Of a stretch of 64,000 nucleotides of DNA, positions 26,535 through 34,398 are shown piece after piece. The first letter of the stretch is position 1. Every line of letters starts with the position of its first letter. The DNA is from Bacteriovoracaceae bacterium (GTDB lineage: Bacteria; Bdellovibrionota; Bacteriovoracia; Bacteriovoracales; Bacteriovoracaceae): NCBI GenBank assembly GCA_019752535.1, contig JAIEMA010000016.1:16756-80755 (forward strand). Reading direction: 5' to 3'. The notes beneath the pieces were generated by a model that saw only the letters and a program-made list of their open reading frames with translations, was not told the DNA's origin and ran no database searches. The position numbers and the translations under genes were made by a program.

Positions 26535-27638
26535 TTAAAAGTCGCCAACTTCTTCGATGATTGGCCCTGTTTGGCCGGGAATAGGTTCTTCAAGACGATA
26601 ACCATCATCTGGGGCATGGTTTTGCATTGCATCTTGTTGAGCCATCTGGCTGTCTGCGGCATAAGGATCAGCATCCATAGGCTGATCAATATTTTGATAG
26701 TTCTCTTGATGATTATCTCGATAATCCATCAAATCACGACGGCTATCAGTCATCGTGCGTGGAGAATCAACATTTGATGGTCTCACACTCGCGGGCGAGC
26801 GAAATCTTCGAGGAGCGCGATTATTGTTCAAGAGCGCCGATCCCGATTCAACTGATTCAGTGTTTTCATCTGAAAGTGCAAGCTCTCCATCTTCTGGAGC
26901 TGGGGCCTGGGACCAAAAAATCATTAAGGCTAAAACGGCTGTCGCTGCTCCACCACCTGCGATCCACCAAGTTTTTGTGGGAGCCGCTTTGGCCGCAGAG
27001 ACATTTTTAACTTTTGGAAGTGAGACTTCCTGAATTTTTAGAGATGTCTGATTGCGGTGTTGCCCTAAATAGGCAAGAGAGGCGAGACCTTCATGCAGAG
27101 GATTCTCTGACTTCATCAATGCTTCAAGGGCTTCAGCATGCGAGCGCTGATATGTTTCTTCCATCGGAGAAGCGGGAAGTTGGTCGGCTTGGTGTGGACG
27201 AGCTTCAAACTCTTTGAGCTGATAAACTTTTGCCCAAGTAAATCCTTCATCATGTGAAATTAAATCGATGGGATTTAATTCTTGATCCTTAACCATCTTG
27301 GCAATTTGGTCATGAGTGTAGGGCCCATGACGATGGCCATGGCGCTCAAGATGATAGCTATTATGTGTCTGCAAAGTTTGAGCAGAAACTAATTTGGGAG
27401 CAGATTTTTTTGCAACAGGCTTAAGAGGTGATTGCAGATAAAGTTGCCACGATTCAGAGAGCATCGTCGTGACTTCAGCATCGGCCATGATTGCAGGATT
27501 AGCTGCTGCATAGGCTTTGAGTGCACTTGTCTCATACGGACCAAACACTTCATCATTGAGTTTCACCATCCATAATTGATCCATCTCGACTCCTTCGGAG
27601 GCGATGGCTTCTTCACTCATAGCTGGTAGGTCAATCAT
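26535..27638 (-). CDS. Tandem GYF-like domain membrane protein
   Basis: A 367-aa protein with two GYF_2-like modules, at about 21-71 (core VFGPYETSAL) and 95-144 (core HGPYTHDQIAKMV...TWAKVYQL). A linker follows, then one membrane helix (224-243, starting TWWIAGGG). The roughly 120-residue tail is rich in Asp, Asn, Gln and Arg. GYF_2 modules bind proline-rich or other peptide ligands; bacterial roles are mostly unknown. With no signal peptide, the GYF part should face the cytoplasm and the tail the periplasm. AAGGA precedes the ATG. It heads the tmk-holB-ricT-sbcDC run, which hints at cotranscription but not at function. Confidence 0.7.
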   Translation of the reverse strand: MIDLPAMSEEAIASEGVEMDQLWMVKLNDEVFGPYETSALKAYAAANPAIMADAEVTTMLSESWQLYLQSPLKPVAKKSAPKLVSAQTLQTHNSYHLERHGHRHGPYTHDQIAKMVKDQELNPIDLISHDEGFTWAKVYQLKEFEARPHQADQLPASPMEETYQRSHAEALEALMKSENPLHEGLASLAYLGQHRNQTSLKIQEVSLPKVKNVSAAKAAPTKTWWIAGGGAATAVLALMIFWSQAPAPEDGELALSDENTESVESGSALLNNNRAPRRFRSPASVRPSNVDSPRTMTDSRRDLMDYRDNHQENYQNIDQPMDADPYAADSQMAQQDAMQNHAPDDGYRLEEPIPGQTGPIIEEVGDF

Positions 27639-27758
27639 AGGCTTTTCCTTGTCCTTAGAAAGTTCTTCGGTCTATTTTTGGACAAGCTTTAAGCATTGAG
27701 TCATTAGCTTGCCAGAGAGGGGTCTCGGGCGGCATAATGCTCACAATTGCGAGGGGAT

Positions 27759-28193
27759 ATGAGTGATATTCAAGAGCGAATCGCTCAGATTAAGAAGCGT
27801 TTTGGGGCTTTCAGTGATTGGGAAGATCGCTATAAGGAACTTATTTCTGTCGGAAAAGAGATGCCTCTGTATCCGGAAGAAGAACGTTTAGAGAAATTCA
27901 AAGTTAAAGGCTGCCAATCCCAAGTGTGGCTTTTCCCTAAATTAGTTGAAGGAAGAGTTCGCCTGGCCGCTGATTCAGATGCACTATTAGTGAAAGGCAT
28001 AATCGCTTTGCTGGTGCATGTTTATGATAATTGCACACCCCAAGAAATATTGTCGGATCGAGCGGAGTTTTTAAAAGATATTGGCATCACAGAGCATCTC
28101 TCGATGAATCGCACTAATGGACTCGCGAGTATGCTCAAGCAAATTCAAATGTACGCTTTGGTTTATCAAAGCATGAGTCAAGGAAAGGTATGA
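27759..28193 (+). CDS. sufE: SufE-family cysteine desulfurase sulfur acceptor
   Basis: Sulfur-transfer protein of 144 aa that accepts persulfide sulfur from a SufS-type desulfurase for Fe-S cluster assembly. The catalytic cysteine is in VKGCQSQVW (Cys52), at the same position as E. coli SufE Cys51. GAGGGG precedes ATG 27759; a TTG four codons earlier overlaps that ribosome site and is rejected. Its stop overlaps the hemB start (ATGA). No other suf genes are in the window. Confidence 0.93.
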   Translation: MSDIQERIAQIKKRFGAFSDWEDRYKELISVGKEMPLYPEEERLEKFKVKGCQSQVWLFPKLVEGRVRLAADSDALLVKGIIALLVHVYDNCTPQEILSDRAEFLKDIGITEHLSMNRTNGLASMLKQIQMYALVYQSMSQGKV

Positions 28194-29170
28194 AGCTTCA
28201 ACAAAGACCTCGTCGCAATCGCTCAAGTGAAGCTTTGCGCTCGATGATTCGTGAAAATGTGCTTACCCCAAATGATTTCATTGCTCCTCTTTTTGTTAAA
28301 GAAGGAAAGGGCGAGAGAGAAGAAATTAAATCGATGCCAGGGCATGCGCGTTTAAGCATTGATGAGCTGATTAAAGAAGCGCGTGAACTCCACTCTCTTG
28401 GTGTGGAAGCGATCGCTCTGTTTCCTGCGATTGATGACTCAAAAAAAACCACTGACGCTAAGGAAGCGTGGAATCCAGAGAATCTTAATTTCAAAGCGGC
28501 CCGTGCGCTTAAAGAAGCTCTTCCTGACATGCTTTTGATGGGAGACATCGCACTTGATCCTTATTCAAGTGACGGTCATGATGGAATCGTTGATCCGAGA
28601 TCGGGTGAGATTTTGAATGACCAAAGTGTGGAAGCTCTTATCAAGCAATCCCTCGCCTCGGCGAAAGCGGGATTTGATATTCTTGGCCCCTCAGACATGA
28701 TGGATGGAAGAATCGGTGCGATCCGCTCTGCGCTTGATCATGAAAATTTTGAACGCACTTTAATCATGAGCTATTCCGTGAAATATGCTTCTGGATTTTA
28801 TGGCCCTTTCCGTGACGCTTTAGCGAGTGCTCCCAAGAAAGGAGATAAGAAAACTTATCAGATGGATCCGGCCAATGCCCGTGAAGCTCTTCGCGAAGCC
28901 AGTCTTGATGAAGCCGAGGGAGCCGATATTCTGATGGTGAAGCCAGGCCTTCCTTACCTTGATGTCATTTACCGTTTGCGCCAACAAACCACTCTTCCCA
29001 TCGCTGCTTATAATGTCTCTGGAGAGTATGCAATGGTGAAAGCTGCCGCACAAAACGGATGGATTGATGGTGAGAAAGTGATGATGGAATCTCTTACTGC
29101 TTTTAAGCGTGCGGGTTGTGACATTATTCTTACTTACTTTGCTAAAGAAGCGGCAAGGCTTCTTCATTAA
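28190..29170 (+). CDS. hemB: Delta-aminolevulinic acid dehydratase (porphobilinogen synthase)
   Basis: Condenses two 5-aminolevulinate molecules to porphobilinogen in heme synthesis. The 326 aa are standard. Schiff-base lysines are visible in SYSVKYASGFYGPFRDA (Lys198) and LMVKPGLPYLD (Lys251). The metal segment reads DIALDPYSSDGHDG (119-132): the three zinc cysteines of the E. coli/yeast type are replaced by Ala/Asp/Asp, the pattern of magnesium- or potassium-dependent enzymes. Start ATG 28190 overlaps sufE by 4 nt, and the stop overlaps the next start by 1 nt. Confidence 0.97.
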   Translation: MKLQQRPRRNRSSEALRSMIRENVLTPNDFIAPLFVKEGKGEREEIKSMPGHARLSIDELIKEARELHSLGVEAIALFPAIDDSKKTTDAKEAWNPENLNFKAARALKEALPDMLLMGDIALDPYSSDGHDGIVDPRSGEILNDQSVEALIKQSLASAKAGFDILGPSDMMDGRIGAIRSALDHENFERTLIMSYSVKYASGFYGPFRDALASAPKKGDKKTYQMDPANAREALREASLDEAEGADILMVKPGLPYLDVIYRLRQQTTLPIAAYNVSGEYAMVKAAAQNGWIDGEKVMMESLTAFKRAGCDIILTYFAKEAARLLH

Positions 29171-30207
29171 TGAAGCGCATGCATGTCATGCTGATTCGCT
29201 TCTCTAGCCTTGGTGACGTGGTCATCCAGACTTCTGTCATCAATTGGCTTCACCAAAATTTTGGCACCAAACTTAAAATCACTTTTGTAACCTCTAGAGA
29301 GTTTCAAGACTTAGTGGCCGGGCATCCCTTAGTTGATCGGGTAGTGAGTTTTGATCGCAGATCTGGGGAGAAGCTCTCAGGTCTCGTGAAAAAACTCAAA
29401 CTCATTCACGAGGAAGATCCATTCACCTTCATCTTTGATCTTCATGCCACCACTCGCTCATGGCTGTTGCGTCTCATGATGAATTCCATTCCACGCCTGG
29501 TCGTTGATAAGAGAAGAATCCTGCGCACACTTTTAGTGAGACTTCCCGGTGTGTGGATTAAGCGTTGGACCAAGTGGAAAATTTTGGGGCTTGAGCCTCA
29601 GGTGATTCGTACCCCCAAGGATTTTCAAGGCATACTTCTCTCTCCCTTTAAAGAGATTCAGCCGATGACTTTCACACCCGCCATTGAGCGAGTGAATCAT
29701 CCAAGGCCTTATGTGGTTTTTGCCCCAGTCGCTTCATTTGCGGCTAAAAGATGGCCGATTGAATATTATCTCTCTTTGGCGCAGCTTTTTTTAGAGCGCA
29801 CGAAGGGAATTGATCTCGTTATTGTCGCAGGCCCTGAAGATCATCACTGCCAGGCCTTTAATGTGATTGCAGATGAAAGGCTGATCAATCTTCAAGGAAA
29901 AACAAAACTTAAAGAATCGATGGCGTGGATGCAAGGGGCAGTGACTGTGGTGGGGAATGATTCAGGCATGAATCATGTGGCCGAAACCGGAGATGTGCCT
30001 GTCATTACTTTATTTGGTCCCACTCACGAAGCTTTTGGTTTTGCTCCTCATTTAAAAAACTCTACTGCACTCTCCAAGAATCTTTGGTGTCGCCCCTGTT
30101 CGACGACTGGATCCAAAAATTGTTTTAGAGATAAGCACTATTGTATGACGGAATTGAATGTTGAAACTGTGTGGGAAGCACTTCTTCAGAGGATTAATCA
30201 AGTATGA
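29170..30207 (+). CDS. Glycosyltransferase family 9 (heptosyltransferase-like)
   Basis: GT9 (WaaC/WaaF-type) LPS-core glycosyltransferase of 345 aa. The N-terminal acceptor domain begins LIRFSSLGDVVIQT. The C-terminal nucleotide-sugar domain has VGNDSGMNHVAE and LFGPTHEAFGFAPH, as in ADP-heptose transferases. A C-terminal cysteine group (WCRPCSTTGSKNC) is common in the family. It probably adds heptose or another sugar to the Kdo-lipid A core at the cytoplasmic face. It overlaps hemB by 1 nt and waaA by 4 nt, and the adjacent waaA supports an LPS-core role. Confidence 0.88.
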   Translation: MKRMHVMLIRFSSLGDVVIQTSVINWLHQNFGTKLKITFVTSREFQDLVAGHPLVDRVVSFDRRSGEKLSGLVKKLKLIHEEDPFTFIFDLHATTRSWLLRLMMNSIPRLVVDKRRILRTLLVRLPGVWIKRWTKWKILGLEPQVIRTPKDFQGILLSPFKEIQPMTFTPAIERVNHPRPYVVFAPVASFAAKRWPIEYYLSLAQLFLERTKGIDLVIVAGPEDHHCQAFNVIADERLINLQGKTKLKESMAWMQGAVTVVGNDSGMNHVAETGDVPVITLFGPTHEAFGFAPHLKNSTALSKNLWCRPCSTTGSKNCFRDKHYCMTELNVETVWEALLQRINQV

Positions 30208-31469
30208 TGCTTCTTTGGATAGTGCTTGATCTCACTCATGCCATTATTGCTTTGGTCCTTCTGCCACTGCGTCTGACTCCATGGGGATTTAAGCGTGCAC
30301 AATTTGAACGCAAACGTGATCCTTTTAAAAAACGTGCAGATTGGAGTTTTGAGATTTCAAGTGAAGGGGAGTTTGAGCAGGTTCGCCCTTGGATTGAAGA
30401 TATCTTAGAGAGAAAGCAAAATATCGAAATTGTCTTCTCTTCCCCAAGTGTGCTTCGAACGGTTCAAGAGCTTTCATTTAAGCATGCGGGCTTAGTTCGC
30501 CTCATCCCATTGCCACTTCTCACACACACTCCTTTTGTATTGGTGCGAGAATTAAGTGCTCCTCGCTTGGTCCTTTGTCGCTATGACTTTTTTCCCTCTG
30601 TGATGGCCCGAGCGAGTGTTTCTGGAGTTATATCCGGGGTGGTGTGGGCGAGTTTTATTGGAAAGAGATCTCGTCTTGAGACACGTTTTTGGAAATTTAT
30701 TTATCGCTACTTTTATGGAACGTTTCACTGGGTGGTCCCAGCGACTTTAGATGATGAGACTCTGTTTAAAAAACTTGGAACTGTTAAAGTTTTCAGAACT
30801 TCTGAGATGCGAGTCGCTCAAATCACAAAGCGAGTAGATCAAAGAAATAAAACGCTCATGCAGAAATTTCCTCATTGGGAAAAATTTAATGAGTATTTAG
30901 AAACATTTCCAAAGAATCATCGCTGGCTGATGGGAAGTTTCTGGGAAGTGGATCTTGCTCTCTTAAAGAGTCCTGAACTTAAACGTGATGTCCAAGAGGG
31001 AAAGACAATCGTTCTTTTAATCCCGCATAAATTGGGGAGTCACTGGCGAGAGAAAATTCAAAAATTTGGAATGCCTTTAAATTACATCGATTCAAATTGG
31101 AGCGGTGAGTTCACGAAGAATGCTCTTTGGCTGTTGGATCTTAAGGGGGTTCTCTGTGAATTGTATTCTCATGTGGGTGTTTCTTACGTCGGCGGAGGTT
31201 TTGGAAGATCGGTTCATTCAGTCATTGAGCCTTACGTCAGTGGGAGCCAAATCATCTGTGGCCCAAAAATTCATCGTTCTACCGAAGTAGAGAAAATAAA
31301 AAACATTTCTCCTTCTGAAATAGTTGTCTTAAACAATCAACAAGAGCTTGAAGAAATTTACTTACGGCACGAATTGACTGATGATGAGAGTCATAAACGA
31401 AATGAATGGGTCACGAGTCAACAGGCTAGGTTGCTTGAAAACCTCAAAGAAGTAGAAAAAATATGTTGA
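30204..31469 (+). CDS. waaA: Kdo transferase-like protein (WaaA/KdtA)
   Basis: Probable 3-deoxy-D-manno-octulosonic acid transferase (GT30), 421 aa, the usual size. An N-terminal hydrophobic anchor (about 1-22) precedes the acceptor domain. The donor-site region GGGFGRSVHSVIEPYVSGSQIICGP corresponds to the GG(x)HNxLEP...G.PVIFGP motif of KdtA. The N-terminal half is more divergent than typical WaaA. ATGA overlap with the GT9 gene and a 7-nt overlap with the next gene indicate an operon. It should act on lipid A precursors at the inner membrane. Confidence 0.82.
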   Translation: MMLLWIVLDLTHAIIALVLLPLRLTPWGFKRAQFERKRDPFKKRADWSFEISSEGEFEQVRPWIEDILERKQNIEIVFSSPSVLRTVQELSFKHAGLVRLIPLPLLTHTPFVLVRELSAPRLVLCRYDFFPSVMARASVSGVISGVVWASFIGKRSRLETRFWKFIYRYFYGTFHWVVPATLDDETLFKKLGTVKVFRTSEMRVAQITKRVDQRNKTLMQKFPHWEKFNEYLETFPKNHRWLMGSFWEVDLALLKSPELKRDVQEGKTIVLLIPHKLGSHWREKIQKFGMPLNYIDSNWSGEFTKNALWLLDLKGVLCELYSHVGVSYVGGGFGRSVHSVIEPYVSGSQIICGPKIHRSTEVEKIKNISPSEIVVLNNQQELEEIYLRHELTDDESHKRNEWVTSQQARLLENLKEVEKIC

Positions 31470-31963
31470 ACAGCCGCTATGATCATATTTTTTGGGGCAA
31501 AACGCCGTGGTCACTTCTCCACGCCTTACTCGTTCGCCAAAAAAAATTAGATGTTCTTGTCATCGATGATCAAACACTCTCTCTTGGTTCGGGTGGCCAT
31601 CGCTGGCTGACGTATCTCGAAGTGGGAGCACTTCAAGAAATCGGTGAAAAGTTTTCAATCAAAGAGCTCAAGGGACTTGAAGCATTTTTAAGACCGGCCC
31701 GTTTGAAAATCCAGACACCTCAGTTTCAATGGGTCACGGGTCTTGAGGTGAGAGATAATTTGCGAGAGTTTATTCGTAAATTTCCAGTTTTCCAAACACC
31801 GACACTAAAAGCCGCTTTAAATGAGGCAAATGTCACTCAAGACCTGCTCAAAGTGCAGCGCTCGTTTCTTGATTGGTTTCGATCTCCCCAAGTTCGCAAT
31901 CGCTCCACCGCTCCGTTTGTGGCGGCCGGTGTGCCATGGTTTTGGAGTTTCAACGTCTCTTGA
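31463..31963 (+). CDS. N-terminal half of a split Rossmann-type (NAD/FAD-binding) protein
   Basis: Encodes 166 aa starting YDHIFWGKTPWSLLHALLVRQKKLDVLVIDD, a beta-alpha-beta unit that looks like a dinucleotide-binding fold with a degenerate glycine motif, as in FAD-dependent oxidoreductases. The frame ends abruptly after AAGVPWFWSFNVS. The reading frame at 31936 onward continues a plausible chain (LEFQRLLSEELLRAY). One extra base in the T-run 31940-31943 would join both halves into one protein of about 450 aa, reading PWFLEFQRLL across the join. It overlaps the waaA stop by 7 nt. I do not recognise the exact family. Confidence 0.55.
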   Translation: MLNSRYDHIFWGKTPWSLLHALLVRQKKLDVLVIDDQTLSLGSGGHRWLTYLEVGALQEIGEKFSIKELKGLEAFLRPARLKIQTPQFQWVTGLEVRDNLREFIRKFPVFQTPTLKAALNEANVTQDLLKVQRSFLDWFRSPQVRNRSTAPFVAAGVPWFWSFNVS

Positions 31964-32817
31964 GTGAAGAGCTTCTTCGCGCTTATCAGCGGCCAGGTGA
32001 TGGTCATCTCGCACAACTTTTAGCGTGCTATTCAAGTGCCACAGGTCAAGTGGTGAAGTATACATTTGCTGATCATGAAGCCGCTTATGTGGCCATGCGA
32101 CTTCTCTCTCCTGTCTGGGAGCTTGATCAAAGATGGTTTGAACGCGAACTTTTAAGAGAGCTTCAATCATTAGGGGCCCACACGAAAAAAACGAAAGTGA
32201 ACTCATGGCAGCTTTGGGATTTAAAAGTTGAAGCGGGATTACTTGATAGCTATGAAGGAGTGGTGACTTCTCATCGCTTATTGCTTTATGGATTTCCTCA
32301 GGCCGGCAATCAGTTGATCTGTAAATTTTCGGATAAAGTTTTTCGTGGACTTGAAACGACATGGCCCGCGCTTTCAAATCCTGCCCTTGAAGAACCGAAA
32401 GCTGAACTCACTTGTTTGACTGGCCCCCATCTCATGGGCACAGATATCCCGATGATGCTTTTGGATGAAGAGGCCACAAGGCTTCAGGTTCTGGTCGAGG
32501 AGAGAGAGGGAGATAAGCCTGCTTTCTATCGCCGCGAGGCTTTTGATATTTCAAGACCAATCATCTCTCAGGCTTTGCATCGCAATTCTGAGTGGTGGAA
32601 AAATGAGAAAACAGGAAATTCTTGGGATGTGTGGCTTGAAGACTCATCTGGCGATATTGCAAAAGGTCAGCTCTACCTCCATGAATTACGACCGCTTAAA
32701 ATAGTTGAGTCAGAGAATCAGAATGAAGTCGCAGGAATTAAGTACTGGGGCCCCTTAATGACCAGACGCTTTGGTCTGTTGGGCTATTTAACTGAACTCT
32801 ATTGGGATTTGGTTTAA
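31936..32817 (+). CDS. C-terminal half of the split Rossmann-type protein
   Basis: Encodes about 293 aa from ATG 31936, in the frame -1 relative to the upstream half. RELQSLGAHTKKTKVNSW followed by LLDSYEGVVTSHRLLLYGFP resembles the substrate/FAD domain of amine-oxidase or phytoene-desaturase-like enzymes, where the N-terminal Rossmann unit is supplied by the preceding ORF. There is no ribosome site ahead of ATG 31936 and no classical slippery heptamer in the overlap. It is therefore more likely a frameshifted gene or a sequence error than a separate gene. It ends the sufE-hemB-GT9-waaA run. Confidence 0.5.
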   Translation: MVLEFQRLLSEELLRAYQRPGDGHLAQLLACYSSATGQVVKYTFADHEAAYVAMRLLSPVWELDQRWFERELLRELQSLGAHTKKTKVNSWQLWDLKVEAGLLDSYEGVVTSHRLLLYGFPQAGNQLICKFSDKVFRGLETTWPALSNPALEEPKAELTCLTGPHLMGTDIPMMLLDEEATRLQVLVEEREGDKPAFYRREAFDISRPIISQALHRNSEWWKNEKTGNSWDVWLEDSSGDIAKGQLYLHELRPLKIVESENQNEVAGIKYWGPLMTRRFGLLGYLTELYWDLV

Positions 32818-32851
32818 TTTTCCACCGCTTCGACTCCATCCATTTTTGCGC

Positions 32852-32857
32852 TATACT
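32852..32857 (+). promoter_or_regulatory. -10 box of the Flp-like prepilin gene, apparently leaderless
   Basis: TATACT ends 6 nt before the ATG at 32864 and no Shine-Dalgarno is present. No clear -35 box is seen at 17 nt. The hexamer is the same as the one before the serine protease gene. Confidence 0.45.
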
Positions 32858-32863
32858 CTCTAT

Positions 32864-33085
32864 ATGAAAGACGAGAAAGGTCAGACCTCGGTCGAATACA
32901 TTTTACTTCTAGCCGTCATGATTTCGGTGTCGATTGCTTTTTTTAAAAAAGTGGATGGCTACGTCGTCTCTAATCCAGACAGCATGGTGAATCGTTACTT
33001 GAGTGGCTTTGGAAATATTCTTGGCTCTTCTAGTGGCACCAATGGTGTTAGTGGGAGTTATAAGACTTTCCGTTTGCCTCGTTAA
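32864..33085 (+). CDS. Flp-like (class III) type IV prepilin family protein
   Basis: Small exported protein of 73 aa. The N-terminus MKDEKGQTSVEYILLLAVM is a class III prepilin signal: a short basic leader, cleavage after Gly6, mature Gln1, the Glu5-Tyr6 pair, then a hydrophobic helix of about 20 residues. This matches Flp/TadE-like pilins processed by a TadV-type peptidase. The Ser/Gly-rich C-terminus is unremarkable. No tad secretion genes are nearby, so it is an orphan pilin-like gene. The in-frame TTG at 32846 lies upstream of the -10 box and is rejected as start. Its 3' end overlaps the convergent hydrolase gene by 38 nt. Confidence 0.72.
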   Translation: MKDEKGQTSVEYILLLAVMISVSIAFFKKVDGYVVSNPDSMVNRYLSGFGNILGSSSGTNGVSGSYKTFRLPR

Positions 33086-34136
33086 AAGTCCAATTTAAAA
33101 TTTGTGGAAAGATCGACATGCCCACTGGCCCTGAATGTCCTCCCCAAGGAATTATCACCAATTCGTTGTTCGAGAGTTTAAATTCATCTTTGAGTTTTTT
33201 CCAATCTAGACCGCGATTTAAAAAATCATTTTGAGAAGTCATGATTCTTAAATGAAAATCGGGAGCCAGACGAATCTCTCTAAGCCAATGCTCCAGTCTT
33301 AAGCGCTTATCCTTAGCTTCAAGAAGTTTCCATAATTCAGGACGGTATTTGCGAAAAAAATCTTCAAAGCCCACGGGCTCAGAGAGATTGGATTTCACTA
33401 TTTCATTATGCGCTGACCAGGAACGCTGGGTCGCTTTAACAAAACCATCCACTAAGACCAGACCTCCGAGGCAGAACTCCTCTTCTTTTGAAAGTGATGA
33501 GGGGTATTCTTGGAGCAAAAATTCTCTTCCTATCGCCCACACCTTTGTGAAAACGGAGCAGCTCTCTGTAGAGGGGCGATGCTCATCAATGATGGCGTCG
33601 AAATTTTTCATGGCATAACTCAAATCCATAGGAGGCCACAGGAGAGTGAGATCATGCACGCGTTTTTTATGTTGAGTATCATAGGCGACCCAAGCACTCG
33701 CGATGGCCGTGCCGAGACTTTCGGCAACCACATAAATCTGCGAGACATTCTCTTTGATTTGCCCTTGGGCAAAATCGACGGCTTGCTCCATGACTTGAAT
33801 CTCTAAAGCAATCGGGTCCTCTTTATATAAAGGATGAGAAGAGATGTAGCTGGGGGAGAGAAGATTCGGCACCACCAGGACATGACCTCCGAGATCTTCC
33901 AGCAAATTGATCATCTGAGGGGTGAGCCCCTGTTTAGGTTGACCGTAGATGCCGGGGAGAAAGACAAAAAGCGGGGCTTTGTGTTCCTGTTTTGAAAGAT
34001 AAACGCTGAATTCTTTATTCTTAAACAAGTCTGAGGGCAGAGTATGAAGCTCTCCGGTATTGGTGTTCCAGCTTCTAAATCTTCTAAATCCCCCCCCAAA
34101 AAGTCGCCACCGCGGGGTTCTCAATATGACGGGCAA
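33048..34136 (-). CDS. Alpha/beta-hydrolase, main body (out of frame with its signal peptide)
   Basis: Alpha/beta-hydrolase fold protein. FVFLPGIYG (oxyanion-region strand), the nucleophile elbow VVAESLGTA (AESLG), an acid in TSQNDFL and the terminal catalytic His in GGHSGP are visible in order. The frame runs from a TTG at 34136 with no ribosome site. The natural start seems to be ATG 34230 in another frame, which encodes a signal peptide. The frames are divided by a run of eight G on the coding strand (34090-34097); seven G would give one continuous protein of about 393 aa with an export signal. Esterase/lipase-like activity is inferred; the substrate is unknown. Confidence 0.72.
   Translation of the reverse strand: MPVILRTPRWRLFGGGFRRFRSWNTNTGELHTLPSDLFKNKEFSVYLSKQEHKAPLFVFLPGIYGQPKQGLTPQMINLLEDLGGHVLVVPNLLSPSYISSHPLYKEDPIALEIQVMEQAVDFAQGQIKENVSQIYVVAESLGTAIASAWVAYDTQHKKRVHDLTLLWPPMDLSYAMKNFDAIIDEHRPSTESCSVFTKVWAIGREFLLQEYPSSLSKEEEFCLGGLVLVDGFVKATQRSWSAHNEIVKSNLSEPVGFEDFFRKYRPELWKLLEAKDKRLRLEHWLREIRLAPDFHLRIMTSQNDFLNRGLDWKKLKDEFKLSNNELVIIPWGGHSGPVGMSIFPQILNWTFNEANGKSYNSH
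34072..34089. repeat. Tandem 9-bp duplication beside the G8 tract
   Basis: CTTCTAAAT occurs twice in direct tandem (34072-34080, 34081-34089) and abuts the C8 run on the plus strand. In the hydrolase frame it encodes a repeated Phe-Arg-(Arg/Ser). A short tandem repeat next to a homopolymer marks a slippage-prone site. Confidence 0.7.
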
Positions 34137-34230
34137 GTGGGGTCTGGGTGGCGATCACAGCAAGAACCTTATCAGGCCATTGGGCTTGAGCGGTAAAGGG
34201 AAGCAAGAGGATAAGTATTAGAAAATTCAT
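34084..34230 (-). CDS. Signal-peptide leader piece of the frameshifted hydrolase
   Basis: From ATG 34230 (GAGG about 11 nt upstream) the frame encodes a classic Sec signal peptide, MNFLILILLLPFTAQAQ, and a short mature stretch ending AVATFWGGI at a TAG at 34084. The sequence after the G8 tract continues only in the hydrolase frame. It is read as the 5' part of one exported hydrolase gene interrupted in this copy, not as an independent peptide. Confidence 0.5.
   Translation of the reverse strand: MNFLILILLLPFTAQAQWPDKVLAVIATQTPLARHIENPAVATFWGGI
34090..34097 (-). repeat. Poly-G (G8) tract, possible phase-variation switch
   Basis: Eight C on the plus strand, that is eight G on the coding strand, lie about 45 codons into the secreted hydrolase gene, just after the signal peptide. 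With G8 the leader frame stops at 34084. With G7 (or G10) leader and hydrolase body are in one frame. Confidence 0.6.
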
Positions 34231-34398
34231 CGATAGGGTCCTCAATCTTGCTAGAGCAAAGAAGCAAAAAAGGCGAAATCCTGTCAATTTTACATGCTTC
34301 CTTCAGTTTTACACCACCAAGTTTAGAAAATAGATAAGATCTTGCTGCAAAGCATAAAATCGTATTTTTTTGATTATTGTCCCTCTAGGAGGATTTCT

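Noticed and set aside
31873..31963. Programmed -1 frameshift site in the split oxidoreductase-like gene
   Set aside because: No X-XXY-YYZ slippery heptamer in the correct frame and no evident stimulatory structure; an indel in the T-run is simpler.
31817..32377. 186-aa open frame on the minus strand
   Set aside because: Antisense to both halves of the split oxidoreductase-like gene, without ribosome site or family features.
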